From Coniferiporia sulphurascens (taxonomy: Eukaryota > Basidiomycota > Agaricomycetes > Hymenochaetales > Hymenochaetaceae): a DNA stretch of 64,000 nucleotides. Under the pieces are notes generated by a model that saw only the letters and a list, made by a program, of their open reading frames with translations, had not been told where the DNA came from and made no database searches. The stretch lies in the NCBI GenBank assembly GCA_002794785.1, contig NBBA01000008.1:1302001-1366000 (forward strand), read 5' to 3'. A program made the translations under genes and the position numbers. The first letter of the stretch is position 1; every line of letters begins with the position of its first letter. Shown here one piece after another: positions 32,715 to 45,500 of the stretch.

Positions 32715-34989
32715 ATGCCTCCTGGTCCTCTGTACAACTGGCTCTGCGTCTTGCATTCAGCAACAGAAATCGTCACTCATGCTGCATCTATAAGAGCTGC
32801 ACAGGCCACACGGGCGAATGCCGAGCTCCGGAGGGGACTCGGGCTGGAGGGTGCTGTTGGACGGGCACGGAAGGCCACTATTGTGAGTGAAGCACGCGGT
32901 GCGGAAAGCAGTGAAGATACTCGTCCAGCCGAATGGCGCTCGATACAAGACGATTCGAGATACGATATTCTGGAAGACGCGGTGTCGGCGCATGAAACGT
33001 CGACGCTGGCATCCGTCCCTAACCAGCGTCAGGACGCGCCGGAGGCAAAATCGAACACACAGGCGAATGGAGACGTCGGTGAAAACACTCAAGCTCGATC
33101 ATCCAACTTAGACTCCAGGAATACTCCTGAGGCGACTGTTGGCTCTGCTTCAGAGGAAGTGCGGCCGACCGGTTCCGGAGAACTTCCCAAGCAAGCTACC
33201 ATCCGTTCCGAACCTCAAGTATGTACAAACAATCATGATATGATGCTCTAAGTTACGGCTTACATTTTCCAAGCTGCCCGTGCCAGATATCACCCCCGAC
33301 TCTACGTTCTCCTTGTCCCAGACGCAGCGTAACCTTCAAGCTTCACGCGTACCCTCGTCACGTATAGGCCGTTTGTTCCACTATGGCGGCCTCGCTGCTT
33401 CGTTGGGATATGGTGCGGCGACAGAGGCGCTTCGACGCGCTTCATCTTCTCAGACCGAGGAGAATCAATCGTCGCTCGTAATGACTCCCGCAAACATTGG
33501 GAGGCTTGTCGAGAAGCTTTCGCGAATGCGTGGGGCGGCGTTGAAGCTCGGCCAGTTTATGAGCATCCAAGGTTCGCTCACCGTGTCTTTCTCTTCTTAC
33601 ATTTGCTGAGGACTCCTGTTAGACTCTCATTTGTTGCCGAAGGATGTGGAAGAAGTCTTTCGTAGGGTTCAAGATAGTGCACATTACATGCCAAACTGGC
33701 AGATGGAGGTACTTCTTTATCTTCTGTTCGACTAGTTGCTGTTCCTGATAACATACATAGCGCGTCATGACAAGTTCTCTAGGTCCTTCGTGGGCTTCGA
33801 ATTTTTCCTCGTTTGACCCTATTCCGTTTGCGGCGGCTTCTTTGGGCCAAGTTCACTCAGCTGTGCTCGCGGCGCACGCCTCACCCACGTCTCAAGACGA
33901 GAAGGTTGCCGTCAAGATTCAGTTCCCGGACATCGCCAAAAGCATCGAGAGTGACTTAGGTTATCTCAAGTTGCTCCTTAATGCCGGAGGGATTTTGCCC
34001 AAGGGCTTGTTTTTGGACAAGACGATTCAAGTGATGAAAGGCGAGTTGGCGGACGAGTGCGATTATGCACTCGAAGCGTCACACGCGCGGTTCTTTGGTT
34101 CTGCAAATGGCGTCGGTGGCGACGAGCGGTTCCGGGTGCCGTGGGTGTGGGATGGGAGTACGGATTGCGTCCTTGTCATGCAACATATGGATGGCGTAAG
34201 TGTCGGAGGAAACGTAGTTGATAGACTTAGCCAGGAGTCGAGGGACCAGGTAAAGGCAGAGTCGTACTCTTGCAAGCACAACAGTTTAACATCGTTCGTT
34301 GTACAGATTGCGTCTAGGATTGTTGAGCTCTGTATGAAGGAATTATTTGATTTCAGGATGATGCAGACGGACCCGAATTGGTCAAACTTCTTATGGAATG
34401 AGCGCACAAGTCAGGTCAGTTTAATTCTTCTTTTGTAGCTCCTACCAATTGCTTAAGCTACATTTTATATGTGTAGGTTGAACTAATCGATTTTGGCGCA
34501 ACTCGCTCCTATTCGAAGGAGTTCATCGACAAATGGATGCACATCCTGCAGGCTGCCGTCGCGGAAGACCGCGAGGCGTGCATACACTGGAGCCTTGAGC
34601 TCGGATACCTCACCGGGGCGGAGAAGGAGACGATGCTCGATGCTCACGTACGGTCGCTCACGCTCCTTGCGACGCCGTTCCGTGCGCGGCCGGTGGCTGA
34701 GAGTGATGGGAGATTTGTCTTTGGAAAGGACACGGAGTGGGCACGTATTACTGGGGAGATTCGCTCGTTGATTCCGGTGATGCTGAACGAGAGACTGACG
34801 CCCCCACCGAGGGAGACGTATAGCCTCAATAGGTGCGCGCTTTTTGATACTCAGTGGCATATGGAACTGACAAGTGCGGATTGGTGCAGAAAACTCAGCG
34901 GCGCGTTCCTTCTTGCATCGAGACTCGGTGCCAGGGTAGATTGCCGTGACATATGGGAGAAGACAGTTGATAGATATCAGTTTGATTGA
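32715..34989 (+). CDS. COQ8: COQ8/ADCK atypical kinase-like protein, coenzyme Q biosynthesis
   Basis: Seven exons (32715-33218, 33274-33571, 33623-33708, 33761-34249, 34307-34414, 34477-34832, 34890-34989) join in phase to 646 residues. The start is the ATG of MPPGPLYNW. The family signature is present: the KxGQ helix (ALKLGQFMSIQD), the Ala-rich loop (AAASLGQVHSA), VAVKIQFPD, DPNWSNFLW and VELIDFGATR. The C-terminal YSLN-RKLSGAFLLASRLG is typical of fungal Coq8. It is a mitochondrial inner-membrane ATPase that supports the CoQ synthesis complex. The first ~200 residues are low complexity and probably include the import region. The intron at 34833-34889 is needed to restore the conserved RKLSG segment. 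Confidence 0.93.
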
Positions 34990-35144
34990 CCAAGTACAAA
35001 TCGAGTACATCTCCAAAAGAAACCCCCTAACGGCAAAACATAGATTTTATTAATATCGTGTAAAGTAGTTGAATACTCTAATTTCTAAGTTCGCACTGAT
35101 GAAAGAGCGAACAACGTCAAAAGTCGTTTGTTGTCATGAAGAGA

Positions 35145-36021
35145 TCAGAGCTCCTTTTTAGGTGCTCCCTGCGAGCGCTTCGAGTAAATCATGGACGTAA
35201 AAGGACTGAAGATAAGTCAGCATCGGTCCGAAAATGATGAGTGTGCTGCTCGTACCCTTCAAACCTGAGCGCAATGGCGTAGCAAATGTGTACGTAAAGC
35301 GTCACGAGTAATCCGGCTGGCTTCTCATACCTGCGAAATATTAATTTATTAGTCAAAAACGGGATGGGACGCACATACCATAGAGCTGTAGCAGCGAAGC
35401 ACAGTGTGCTACCAGTGTACATCGGGTTTTCGACCACGTTAAATGGGAAGCCCTCGACCCGCTTGTCCATGCTGCAAAATTTAACTCAGATTTTTCGTCT
35501 CAGTATATTGTAAACTGAACTCACAGAATACCGAAGTAGTCCCCAAGGAAGGTACCCGTAACGCCAAGCGCCCATGTCGAGGTTATTACAAGCGTCTGAC
35601 CGATAACGAAGAGTACGACCGGTAGAGCGATGTGCAGATTGAAGGGCGCATCGCGAGGCAAAAGAGGGTGTGAGGGCTGCTCCTCAAGCGCACGGTGGTA
35701 GCTGCATGATGGTATCCCTGCTAAGTACGTGGCAAAGAACCACAAAATCCTACGGACTCACAGAGAATCACGAAGAATGCCGAACGAGAAGATCATGAGC
35801 GCCAGGAAGTAACAGCCCACCTTCGTGTTCCCCCAAAAAACGCGCGTCAGCGTTTTGTTGCGGTACTCTATTGTGAAAAGTCAGGTCCTAGCCAGTCAAC
35901 GCGCAGCCTGCATCTGGCACATACCATTGCGAGCGACAATGTTCCATGCCAGAGGGTTGAAGGCGATGGATGCCAGAGACACCAGCAGCGACGTCTTGTT
36001 CAGGTCCACCCACTGCTGCAT
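35145..36021 (-). CDS. OPI3: Phospholipid N-methyltransferase (PEMT/Opi3)
   Basis: About six exons give roughly 200 residues, the usual length of Opi3. It starts MQQWVDLNKTSLLVSL (36021). Later exons encode RVFWGNTKVGCYFLAL, LHIALPVVLFVIGQTL, GFPFNVVENPMYTGST and KPAGLLVTLYVHICYAIALR, then YSKRSQGAPKKEL before the stop at 35145. The protein is a multi-span ER membrane enzyme that methylates phosphatidyl-monomethylethanolamine to phosphatidylcholine with SAM. The FNVVENPMYTGS and late ALRFEGPF segments correspond to the SAM-binding region. The Lys-rich C terminus fits ER retention. It is divergent from the SDR gene across a 177-bp shared promoter. Confidence 0.9.
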
Positions 36022-36100
36022 TTTTCGTTAAAACGGCGTGGTCGCTGGTGAGGCTGCCTTCAAGTCGAGAAAGAAAGTAAGGGGCAAGCCACGACGCGGC

Positions 36101-36106
36101 CACGTG
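36101..36106. promoter_or_regulatory. E-box CACGTG in the OPI3/SDR shared promoter
   Basis: CACGTG lies 79 bp upstream of the OPI3 ATG and 93 bp upstream of the SDR ATG. In yeast, phospholipid genes including OPI3 use Ino2/Ino4 E-box-type elements. A role here is inferred from position only. Confidence 0.4.
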
Positions 36107-36198
36107 GTCCTTCCTTTCGGAGACGCGTCGGCGAGCTCGCATATAGCCACTTCCGGGAGTCCGAGCGTCTTCGAATTCGTCTCCCACCACCAATACCA

Positions 36199-37235
36199 AT
36201 GGACCTCGGCTTGAAAGACACCCGCGTTCTCGTTACAGGTTAGGGCACAAATATTGGCGTTATGGTAGTTCGCTGAAGACATCCTGTGTAAGGTGCCAAC
36301 GGCGGAATCGGGCTGGAGACAGCACGTCTCTTCTACAGTGAGTCCACTCAGGCTGCTGCGAAAGTACTAGCAATAGACCTCGATATATGCTATCACAGAA
36401 CAAGGCGCGCGTGTAGTAGCCCACTACAACTCCAATAGTGACTCGCTGCAGTCCATCCTTAACGATGTCGACCCTCGCACTTCTCGATCGCACAAGCTGA
36501 CCTTTCGTCCGAATCCGACGTGGTGAAGCTATTTGGTGGACTTGAGGACGGCCCTGTACAAGTTTTGGTGGTTAACCACGGCATATGGATAAAAAACAAC
36601 GCTCCGGTCTCCTAAATGTCGCTGGAACAATGGAATAAGACAATCACGACCAACTTGACGTCTTCGTTCCTTGTTATTCGCGAGTTCTTACGGTCTCTGG
36701 ACAAACCAGGCGTAACATCCGCACAACGGGACAAAGCTGCCATTATTTTAATCGGAAGCACGGCTGGAAAGTACGGCGAGGCTGACCATGCTGACTATGC
36801 GGCTACAAAGAGCGGTGAGGATGTTTGCTTTTCTCAGAGCCCTTTGCTGATTCTTTGTAAATATTTTCAGCGATGATGTATGGTCTTCTCCTCTCTCTCA
36901 AAAATGAGATCGTCAGGATCGCACCGAAGGGTCGTGTCAACTGCGTTGCACCAGGGTGGGTCCATACTCCAATGGCTGCAGAGGCCCTGTCCAATCCGGA
37001 CACGGTCTATCGGGCACTCGCAACGTATGCCTTGTTTTCAGGATTTAGTTTCAATGATCTCATCAACTTCCTTAGCACGCCCTTGAAGAAAGTTGCGACT
37101 CCGTCGGATATCGCACACCAGATCGTTTTTCTCGCATCTCCTGTTGTTTCAGGCCATGTCACTGGACAAGTTGTCATGGTGGAAGGAGGTATGGAAGGTC
37201 GGCTTTTGAACAGACCAGAAGATATTGCTTTATGA
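36199..37235 (+). pseudogene. Short-chain dehydrogenase/reductase, damaged
   Basis: The order of motifs is that of a classical SDR: Rossmann start VLVTGGANGGIG (split by the first intron, 36244 to about 36296), NHG near 36577, catalytic YAATKS near 36800, APGWVHTPMAAEAL near 36950 and a C-terminal VTGQVVMVEGGMEG. Two lesions are visible. A frame change lies near 36475 between the NDVDPRT and IAQADLSSESDVV segments. A TAA lies at 36613-36615 just before MSLEQWNKTI. The rest is well preserved, so the damage is recent, or one lesion could be a sequence error. Substrate cannot be inferred. Confidence 0.72.
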
Positions 37236-38119
37236 AAGGATGGCGAGGACGGGATGGCATAATCAAAGTACTTACACGCAGGTAGTGTCCTTTCCGTATA
37301 TGATCTTTCTGGCGTATTGATTATTTCCTCCGCTGGAATGTACCGGTGTGTCTTTTGGTGGTTGATCTCTTTCAACTTGATACCTTCATGACGTTCTTCG
37401 CACTCGTATGCTGTGCTGGCTATATGCAGTGAAGGACGCCCTCTTGGAGCACGAATTTGAGCTTCAAAAGTGTCGCACGTCGGATGTCCTGGACGGTGCA
37501 TAGCACCTCAATAACTTCTTGCGAGAAACCTAAGTATATTGCGGTTGGGTATCCCACTAGAGGTGCTGGATGTTGGCTCTGCTGTTGGCTGGTCATCGAC
37601 TTCCTCCTGTCCTTGTAGGGGCGAGGCAAGCCAAAAGAAAACGCGTCACCCTTCCATCCGCTCCGAAAGGCGGTTCGGCCAAGCCACACATATGTACCGA
37701 AGGCTACAGAATGTCTGGGAGGTACTGACTGTCCGCCAACGCGTCGTGCCCAAGAAAACCCGGATAAACGCAAGAACGACTTCGTTAGAGGCGTCTAGTT
37801 TTCTGAACTGTTCCCTTGGTGTAAAATACTTGTACCGCATCGATATCTATACGCAGGTATATTCGTGGCGCTGTAGATATTTCCAAACCGCCACGCGCAT
37901 TTTTTGTTTGTTTCTATATTGCGTGTTCTGAAGAAAGAAAGAAAAAGTAGATAAAAGTCAAAGAAGAATAAGGAAAGTTCGGGGCTGATCGCCATCCAAG
38001 TTATGATCGACCTTTCTTGCAAACCACCTGGTATGTTTGCGTATGTACCTTGGGTACCGTCTTTCTCGAGCTATCCAGACGGTATCAGCGACGGAAACTA
38101 GGCATTCGTCTCAATAAAC
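37236..38119. other. Intergenic region, no supported gene
   Basis: Holds short ORFs on both strands, including a minus ORF at 37420-37773 without recognisable features. A GAAAGAAAGAAAAAG purine tract lies at about 37932-37946. It presumably includes the NPR3 promoter. Confidence 0.4.
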
Positions 38120-40971
38120 ATGTCTGAGTCGCTGCTAGCAGTTCTACTGGTGACTTCGTCCGCGAAAGGCTCAAATCTCGTATTTCACTGGCCTCCCTAT
38201 CCGTCTTGCCAACCCCGCCTTGCACGTCCTAAGCCTCAATACGACGGGAAGAACGCAGCTCTCGACAATGTATGGCTGGCCGCAATGAACCACGATGGCA
38301 AGGCTCAGGACAATATCAACATCAACATCCCCCAGCAGCATACGTCCGTCTACGACGACCCCGTGCTGGACGACTGGGACTATGAGTGGAAGCGGCCGAA
38401 CGCATATCGCGAAGGTGTCCGCTCTACCAACTTTACAAAGTCCTCTGGCAGGTCGCGCCCCGGCTCACGGCTCGCCTCTCCGTCGAAGGACGTCGCACCC
38501 GAGTCTACGCGCCACGCCGGCGCGTCGCACGAGTCTGAGTACGAACAGCTGCTGGGGTTCCCCGCCGAGTTCCTCGCGAATATCTTGTGTCCAAAGGATG
38601 ATATGTGCCATCAGAAATTCGAGCTTGTTGTTGACGACTTGGCCTTCGTCGGACACCCTGTGTGTGCGGGCGCAGATGGGGGTTGGAATTTCAAGAAAAA
38701 GGGTTCGCGCGGGCGGGGCTCGCGAAATAACACGGAGAATGAACCTACGAATCTGGAACCAGAGTCTCCAGAGATAACTCCAGGACAAGACACACAAACA
38801 CCCACAGTCTCCCCGACGGCCTCCCCACCACACACTTTTCACCTCGTCTTCGTCATTGATCTTCCCGACCCATCCTCATCCGCCTCAGGCAACGTCTTCA
38901 AGTATTTCCATGTCATTTACGAGCAGCTTGCTTTCACCGTTACAGCCGTGCTCTTCCAGGAACAGGTCCTGCACCGCTTCGTTGACGCGGAATGTGAAAC
39001 GCTCGGTGCGCTGCGCGAGGCGTCGTTTTCGCGCGGGGCACCGTTCTCCGAGTACGTAGCCCAGGCGCTTGATGAAGCGTCGCTCGCTCGTGCAATGAAG
39101 ACACTATACGAAGCGATAAAGGCGAACACGATTGCGCGGCTGGTCATTAACGAAATTGGTGTTGAGGTACAACTTCCGCCGCAGCTTGACCAGCTCTTAC
39201 ATGCGGAGGAAGAGAATCCAGATTTCGTGGAGCATCCCGACCCAGATGCAGTGAGCTGGGGTCCTGAACTGAGCTTTGGATGGGGACTGCCCTCCCTTGC
39301 ACCTTGGAAGAGTTTGCTGTTGTACGATATGGACGAGGAGCATAATGATCTCAAAATGAATTTGTCCCGCCCAGGCTTGACTCCGGAGGATCAGATGCTC
39401 GCCGAAGGGTTGATCCAGTTTCTTGAAACTGTCTCTATATTTGATTCGTGCGTAGCATCTCTTGCATGATTATACTTAAAAGTTGACTTATTCACAGCTT
39501 GGCCGTTATTGCACACTCGCTCGACTGGAGCTTGGAACGTCAGGTCTATCCAACGGTGCGATGGCTCGTATACCATCGTCGTGCAAAAATTGTGGATACT
39601 GTACATGGAGGCCTTCGTACCGTTTTTGCCCTCTCCTCGAAAATGGAACACTCGTAAGATTTGCGTAATTCTCTTGTAGATAATACAAAACTGAACGGGA
39701 TAAATATGCAGTCTTCCGGAGCTGACTGCTGAATTCGCAAAAGCCTTCCCTCACCCCGCAATCCCGCCTCTCCCCAAACTCTTCGCCTCCATTTCCAACC
39801 CTTCTTCCTCGCCACCGTTCTCACCGTCAATAGCGAACGCGCGCTCGCACCCGCATGCGAGAACGAACGCAACTGCGCCCCCTTTACAGCCACAAGCCTC
39901 CACCGCCTCTGTCCCGACGCACGCATCGACGAGCGCGACGCTCGACTTCTTCGCGGCCGCCGTACGGAGCAAGGATCTCATCCCACTGTATCAGGACGTC
40001 GTCGTATGGCTACTCCGCCGCGGGCTTCTCGTCACGCTGCACCTGCACGTACGGATTGTCGCGACGCCCGCGGTCAAGGAGCGCGTTCGTCGCCGCCGCG
40101 AGCGCGCTGCGAGGAGGCGCTTTGAGCGCCGACTTGGACCGGCGACGATCGAGCGCGGCCGTCGTGAGGGTAGAGCTGGGAGCGTCGGCGCGGGTGTGGG
40201 CGGCGCGGCTCCCCCTAGGGAACTGCGGGAGCTGTATGGCCGGGACAGACTCCGCGCGGAGTCGTTCGTCTCGCGCAGCCGCGCGCCGGCGCGCCGGTTT
40301 TCGAGCCGGTCGACAGTTGGCGTTGCTGAAAGTGGAATTGCGCGGAGCTTTAGGTATAGGGAGGGTTTTGCGGAGGGTGGAGGGTCTGGGTTGCCGGATA
40401 GGGAGGAGAGCTTGGAACGGGGGCGAGGTGGCTACAGGGCCCCGTATGGGGACCGCAATGGGGAAGATAGTCGGGAGAGGGGTGGGGTGTTTGAGGTTGA
40501 TGATGAGGAGGAGATAGGGTTGGACGACGATGATGATGACCTGGACGATGCGTGGGATGAGGGTCGGACGGATGACAACCAGCTTCCATCGATCATCCCT
40601 GAGCCGGGACAGGCGACGCCGCTTCAGCGCAGGTGGATCGAAGCAATGTCGGAGGGGAAGGACGAAGAGGTCGCGCGACGCTTCCAGCTGTAAGTGGCTA
40701 TTGTCTGGCTGCTCGTAGAAAGTGGTCGGACATTGATTAACTCTTTTTTCTTTTAAAAAAAGGATCAATCAGTACTTCGACGGCAAACGCACCGACGATG
40801 AAATTATGTACCGTGCGGAGATCAAGCGACGGGAACTCCGGGAGGTTTTACAGCAGTACGACGAATTTGTGTGTATACACTGTCTTGTACCCAGCTCACA
40901 GGGAATCCGCTGACATCTCGTTTCCTCATACTTTTTTCTTGCAGCTATTGACATCGTTGCACCCTGCCTGA
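38120..40971 (+). CDS. NPR3: Npr3, GATOR1/SEACIT subunit
   Basis: Five exons (38120-39447, 39498-39653, 39712-40689, 40763-40868, 40945-40971) join in phase to 864 residues. The N terminus SLLAVLLVTSSAKGSNLVFHWPP is characteristic of Npr3/NPRL3 (longin-like domain start). Conserved blocks follow: LLGFPAEFLANILCPKDDMC, FHLVFVIDLPDP, VIAHSLDWSLERQVYPT and LLRRGLLVTLHLHVRI. A long disordered insert rich in Arg and Asp/Glu is encoded at 40080-40600. Npr3 with Npr2 and Iml1 is the GAP complex that turns off TORC1 at the vacuole on amino-acid limitation. The last exon is only 27 nt (LLTSLHPA). Confidence 0.93.
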
Positions 40972-41291
40972 ACCAAACCGCTATTTGTGTTCTTCCATCC
41001 TGGGTGCCCATTCATGTCCAATTCCGTGGCCTCGAGCTCATCACTTTCAATGACACACTGCCGCTTCACACTTCAGCTGTACTGTTGACAGCAATATGAG
41101 GGAACAATGCAGGGTCGAGTCCTTAGATGGAAATGAAGGAAACAGTAGATTCTTGTCAAGAAGCTTCTACAGTTTTACATTGTGCGAACAAGAAAGTAGA
41201 GGCTTGAGCACTAAATAATCCGGGAGCTCGTCTCCAACCCAAACAGCTTGATATCTACAGAAAGACGGGATAACGCATTTTCCATTAGCCC
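40972..41291. other. Convergent 3' ends of NPR3 and the BAP31-like gene
   Basis: A 320-bp spacer that should hold both 3' UTRs and terminators. No gene is seen. Confidence 0.5.
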
Positions 41292-42233
41292 TTAGTCTTT
41301 CCGCTTGTCCGACACCGGAGCGCCCGTCGCCTTGTTGTAGTCTGTCGCCAAGCGGTCATATTCACGCGCCTGTGCTTCGGATTGCTTCTTCAGCGTATCT
41401 ACAATAGCTCCGTCAGTACTACAATCTTACGGAAAAAAGGCATACTAAGAATTTGAGTGGAGATACTCATGACGTACCAAAGTCACGCGACCGTGCCTCC
41501 GCAGCGGCAAGCTTCTTCTTGAGCGTCGCAACATCCTCCCCATTTACAGATTTGCCAGACTCCTGCATAGTCAGAGAAAACTAAGTATACCAACGAAGCG
41601 GAAACATGAACAGAAACAGACCTCAGCCTGCTTCTTGAGCTTGGCGTATTCGTCCTGCGCATGAATGAGGTCGAGGATGATGTAGAATGTGCGGGTTAGG
41701 ACGAGCGAGAGGAAGAGCGCGAAGCCCGTCAAGTACGTATTGCGCTGCGCGCTGAGTAGTACACGTGGCGTAAGCGGATGGCCACGCAGAGGCACAGCAT
41801 TTAGGGACTGGGAACGCACTAGAATTTGCGAGCGGCGAAGTTGGTTTCAGCGCGAACGTCGTGCGACGCGGACGCGCCACCGGCCTTGGCTGCGGTGGCT
41901 TCCGCAGTGATGCGGAACATGCGCTGGAGCGCGTCGACGAAGAGCACACCCACGAATCTACAATTTACAGCGAGTTCAGCATGCAAAGACACAAAAGGAA
42001 CAGCGGACGCACATGAATGCTATTTTGAGGCCGTATGCGACCTTTGCCACGATAGCGCTTTCCGAGAGAAAGCCAAACACGCGTTTACGAACGGAGTGTG
42101 GAAGGGGCGCGACGAGGGCGCAAAAGGTGACCATCTCGGCCGCGAGGAGGAGGAACGTAAGTGAGTAGCTTTTGCATTCCGATCAGATAGTAAGTAACGC
42201 GGAATATGCAAGCAAAACGCACTAGACGGTCAT
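41292..42233 (-). CDS. BAP31/Yet-family ER membrane protein
   Basis: The first exon is only 11 nt (42223-42233, encoding MTV plus two bases of Tyr). Its donor GTGCGT leads to YSLTFLLLAAEMVTFCALVA. Further exons encode PLPHSVRKRVFGFLSESAIV, AKVAYGLKIAFM, VGVLFVDALQRMFRI and LTGFALFLSLVLTRTFYIIL. The rest is a coiled-coil tail (ATLKKKLAAAEARSRDF) ending VSDKRKD. Three hydrophobic segments plus a cytosolic coiled coil and Lys-rich end match BAP31/Yet1/Yet3, which escort membrane proteins in the ER. A LINE inserted about 150 bp upstream of its ATG. Confidence 0.88.
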
Positions 42234-42384
42234 CTTGCAGGGGAGATGGAGGTGGACGAGAAAGAACAAGAACGAAATGGCTTTGCTGCGCGTCGACGCG
42301 AGGACGTGTTCAGGCGAGCAGTCTGCCTACGTCATCTTCACACGGTGGCTCAATGTTACATAACCCGATAATTATTGATTCCGT

Positions 42385-42396
42385 AACTCCACTCTT
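42385..42396. repeat. LINE target-site duplication, 3' side
   Basis: TAACTCCACTCT here is repeated exactly at 49096-49107. Together they bound the LINE. Confidence 0.85.
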
Positions 42397-42588
42397 TTAA
42401 AATTTTAAAAAATTAAATTTTTTTTTAAATTCTGCATTTATATACCACTACATTACAAAGTAAAAGATGTGGATATGAGACCAAATGAAGTATCATGCAA
42501 GAGGAGATTAACAAGGTATAAAGTGTCTGGTTTTAAGGCGAGTTTTTGGTAAGATGTTTGTGATTCTGAAGTTCTTTAAAAATGTAGA

Positions 42589-45500
42589 TCATGGGGGAAA
42601 AAACCGGGAAGGAGGAATTGGGTCGTGAACAGTGAATGCTTTTGTAAATGCATTGGATGAGTTTAAAAACGATGCAAACTTTTGAAGGTAACTTTCTTTG
42701 GTAAAAAGAATATGGTCTGGTGGTGGAATGGCATTCCCGAAGGCCTGTATGCGAGCGAATTTAAGCAGGTGACACCGTCGAATTATATGGTCCTGGGTTT
42801 GAATAGGTTCGCCGCATGGGCACGACATGGGTGTAGTGGGTACGAAGTGCCGATAGTAGTCTCCAAAGTGACCGTGTCCTGTGATTGCATGGAACATTCG
42901 CAATGATATGTCTCGAGGGTAGTAGAAACATTTCCAAAAGTGTGATAATTTGGATGTGGGGACTGCAGGTAAGGTATTGAATGATGTGGAGTCCGAGATG
43001 TTTTTGGTGTTTCGAATGAGGTTAACCCAAGAAGTGGTCGCATTGGTGTTGATATTTTCTTTTTCTCCAGCATATGTTTTTAACAGGAATGGTCGACTGA
43101 TTGGAGAGAAATGTGTGAGTTTGTTGGCAATGACATTGCCCAGAATGTCCAGATGACCAGGAGACCAATGAAGATGAATGTGGTGTCAAGTATTAGAAGT
43201 GAAAGAGTCGGAAAATTGTCTGAAAAGTTTGGAAGAGATTTGAGCGGCATGTGGGGAAAGGTCAAGAATGGCGGGAATACATGAAGATGAGTCAGAGAAA
43301 AAGTGAATATTGTGGATATGAGAAGAGGTAAGAATATGTCTTTGTCGGAAGAGGGTGATGCATTCTGTACATTTTGCGAGGGCATACATTTCGGCATCAA
43401 ATGAGGAACCAGAAGGAGAGCAATAAAAATGACCGAGGTTGACGATTTGGGATTGGTGGTATATAACAAAAGCGGAGATAGTGACAGACTGATTGTTTTT
43501 GTAATTTTTTGAGCTGTCTGTGTATACTAAAAGATTGTGAATATTTTTTGATAATGATTCATGAAGGAGAAGAATGTGGTTTTTTTTGTTGGTTTTTACG
43601 GTTTAAGGGAGAAACACCGGGATCGAGATTATAAGAAAGAGATTGATAATGATATTGTGATGGATTGCTTGGTAAACGTTGAGACGGATGAGTGAGATAA
43701 GGATTAATATGTTCGGTTCAAGGATCGGTGAGGAACGCTAGTCGGTGTAGTTGAGTTTTTGGTTTTGCTGATGATGATTTGTGACGAGAGGTAATAGGTG
43801 GTTTCAAGGTGGGAAGACGAGGCCAAGAGGGTGGAAGGCGATTAAGAAGTTGAGAGTTTAATGGAAGACAGTTTAAGCGGAGGGCAGTAGATTGATTATA
43901 TTTATTGAGAAGAATCGGTATCAGAAGGACGTGAGTGATACGGTGGAGTGCGTGAGATGGCGTTGTTCAAAAGGTGCTGGTGAGGAGACAGAGACTTTGA
44001 TTCTGTGCAACTGACATGCGTAAGATTTTGGATTTTTGTCGAATGCCGGTGTACCATAGTTGAAATCCATATGTGAGGATGGGAAGGATGTTAGAGTAGT
44101 GTAAGGTGCGAAAGTTGGTGAAAGAGAGACCGCAAATAGTGTTTCCAAGGATGTGTAGGGCCATGGAAGTAGATCATGCCCACATGCACATGCATTGGAT
44201 ATGATGATTAAAATTGAGTCTTTGGTTGAGGAAAACCCGAGCCAACGGATAATGGGTGAGGGGTTAATAGTGACTGGGGGGGAATGAAGATTGGAGAGGG
44301 TAATGGAGGGAAGTGAAGTCGGGGAAAAACCGTGACGTATGAAATGAATGAGGTCAGATTTGAAGTGATCGATGGAAAGTTGGATGTCATTTAATTTACT
44401 AGAAATGATGTTATAGGCATTTTTGAGAAGAGAAATATTTTTGTTGTAGGATTCGGAGTAAACCAAAATAAGTTGATCATCTACGTATGCTTTGAGGCAA
44501 GTGTCTGAAGATGAATTAAACTCGTTAAGAATGAAAGACATATAAATGGAAGAAAGAATAGGTGAAATTGGTGAGCCTTGCAGTATACCAACATTGTGAA
44601 TTGGTTTAGGGTCGGAAAGAAAATTGTCAATTTTAAATGATATATGATGGTCAGAAAGAAATGCTTGTGTCCATAAAATGATTTTTTGATCGAATCCAAG
44701 AAGGTGTAGAGAATGGAGAAGCCACGAATGGTTGACGTTATCGAAGTAACCTTTGATGTCAATGGCGAGGGTGGATACAAATAATTTCTTTTTGTGTGCA
44801 ATTTGGATATTGTGTATAAGTGAAAGGCCAGCATCAATTGTGCATGAGTTTGAGCGACCACCAAATTGAATAGTGGGAACGAGGTTGAAACGACCAACGT
44901 CCCACGTAAGGCATTTGGCAATAATTTTTTCGAGGATTTTTCCCATGCATTCTAGAAGGGCGATTGGACGATATGATCTTGGGTTGCTAGAGTCAGTTTT
45001 GTTAGGTTTAGGAATGAGGATGATATTAGCATTTTTCCACGGGTGTAAGTGTCGAGAAAAACATTCATTGAAAAGATTAAAGAGAATGGTCGGATGTGTC
45101 GCATTTACCCATTTAAGATAAGCATAAGAGATGTTAGAAATGCCCGGTGCTGAATTGTTGTGAGTAAGGTTGAGACATGTGTCGATTTCATTTTGAGTGA
45201 TACATGGGGACGCCTGAGTTGGTTTTTTGGGTGGGTCGTATGGAAGACCAGTAACATTTGGTTGAGGTTCCGCCGAAAAGAATGACTGATGAAAAACTTG
45301 TGCTTGTTGGTCTGGAGTGTGTGCATATTGATTATTGTATAAAATTGGTGGAGTCCGAGTTTTTCGTTTGCCGGAAGACCATTTGGTGTATCGATAAATG
45401 TCGTATGATGATGCTCCTTCGAGAATGGAAGTTGCCCATGATTGTTTAGCTTTTTTGAAAATGAAGCAGGCTTCTTTGTGGAGGTGTTCTTTTTCGAAGT

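Noticed and set aside
37420..37773. Minus ORF of 117 codons between the SDR and NPR3 genes
   Set aside because: No recognisable domain, no supporting splice structure and biased arginine-rich start; could be real but I cannot support it.
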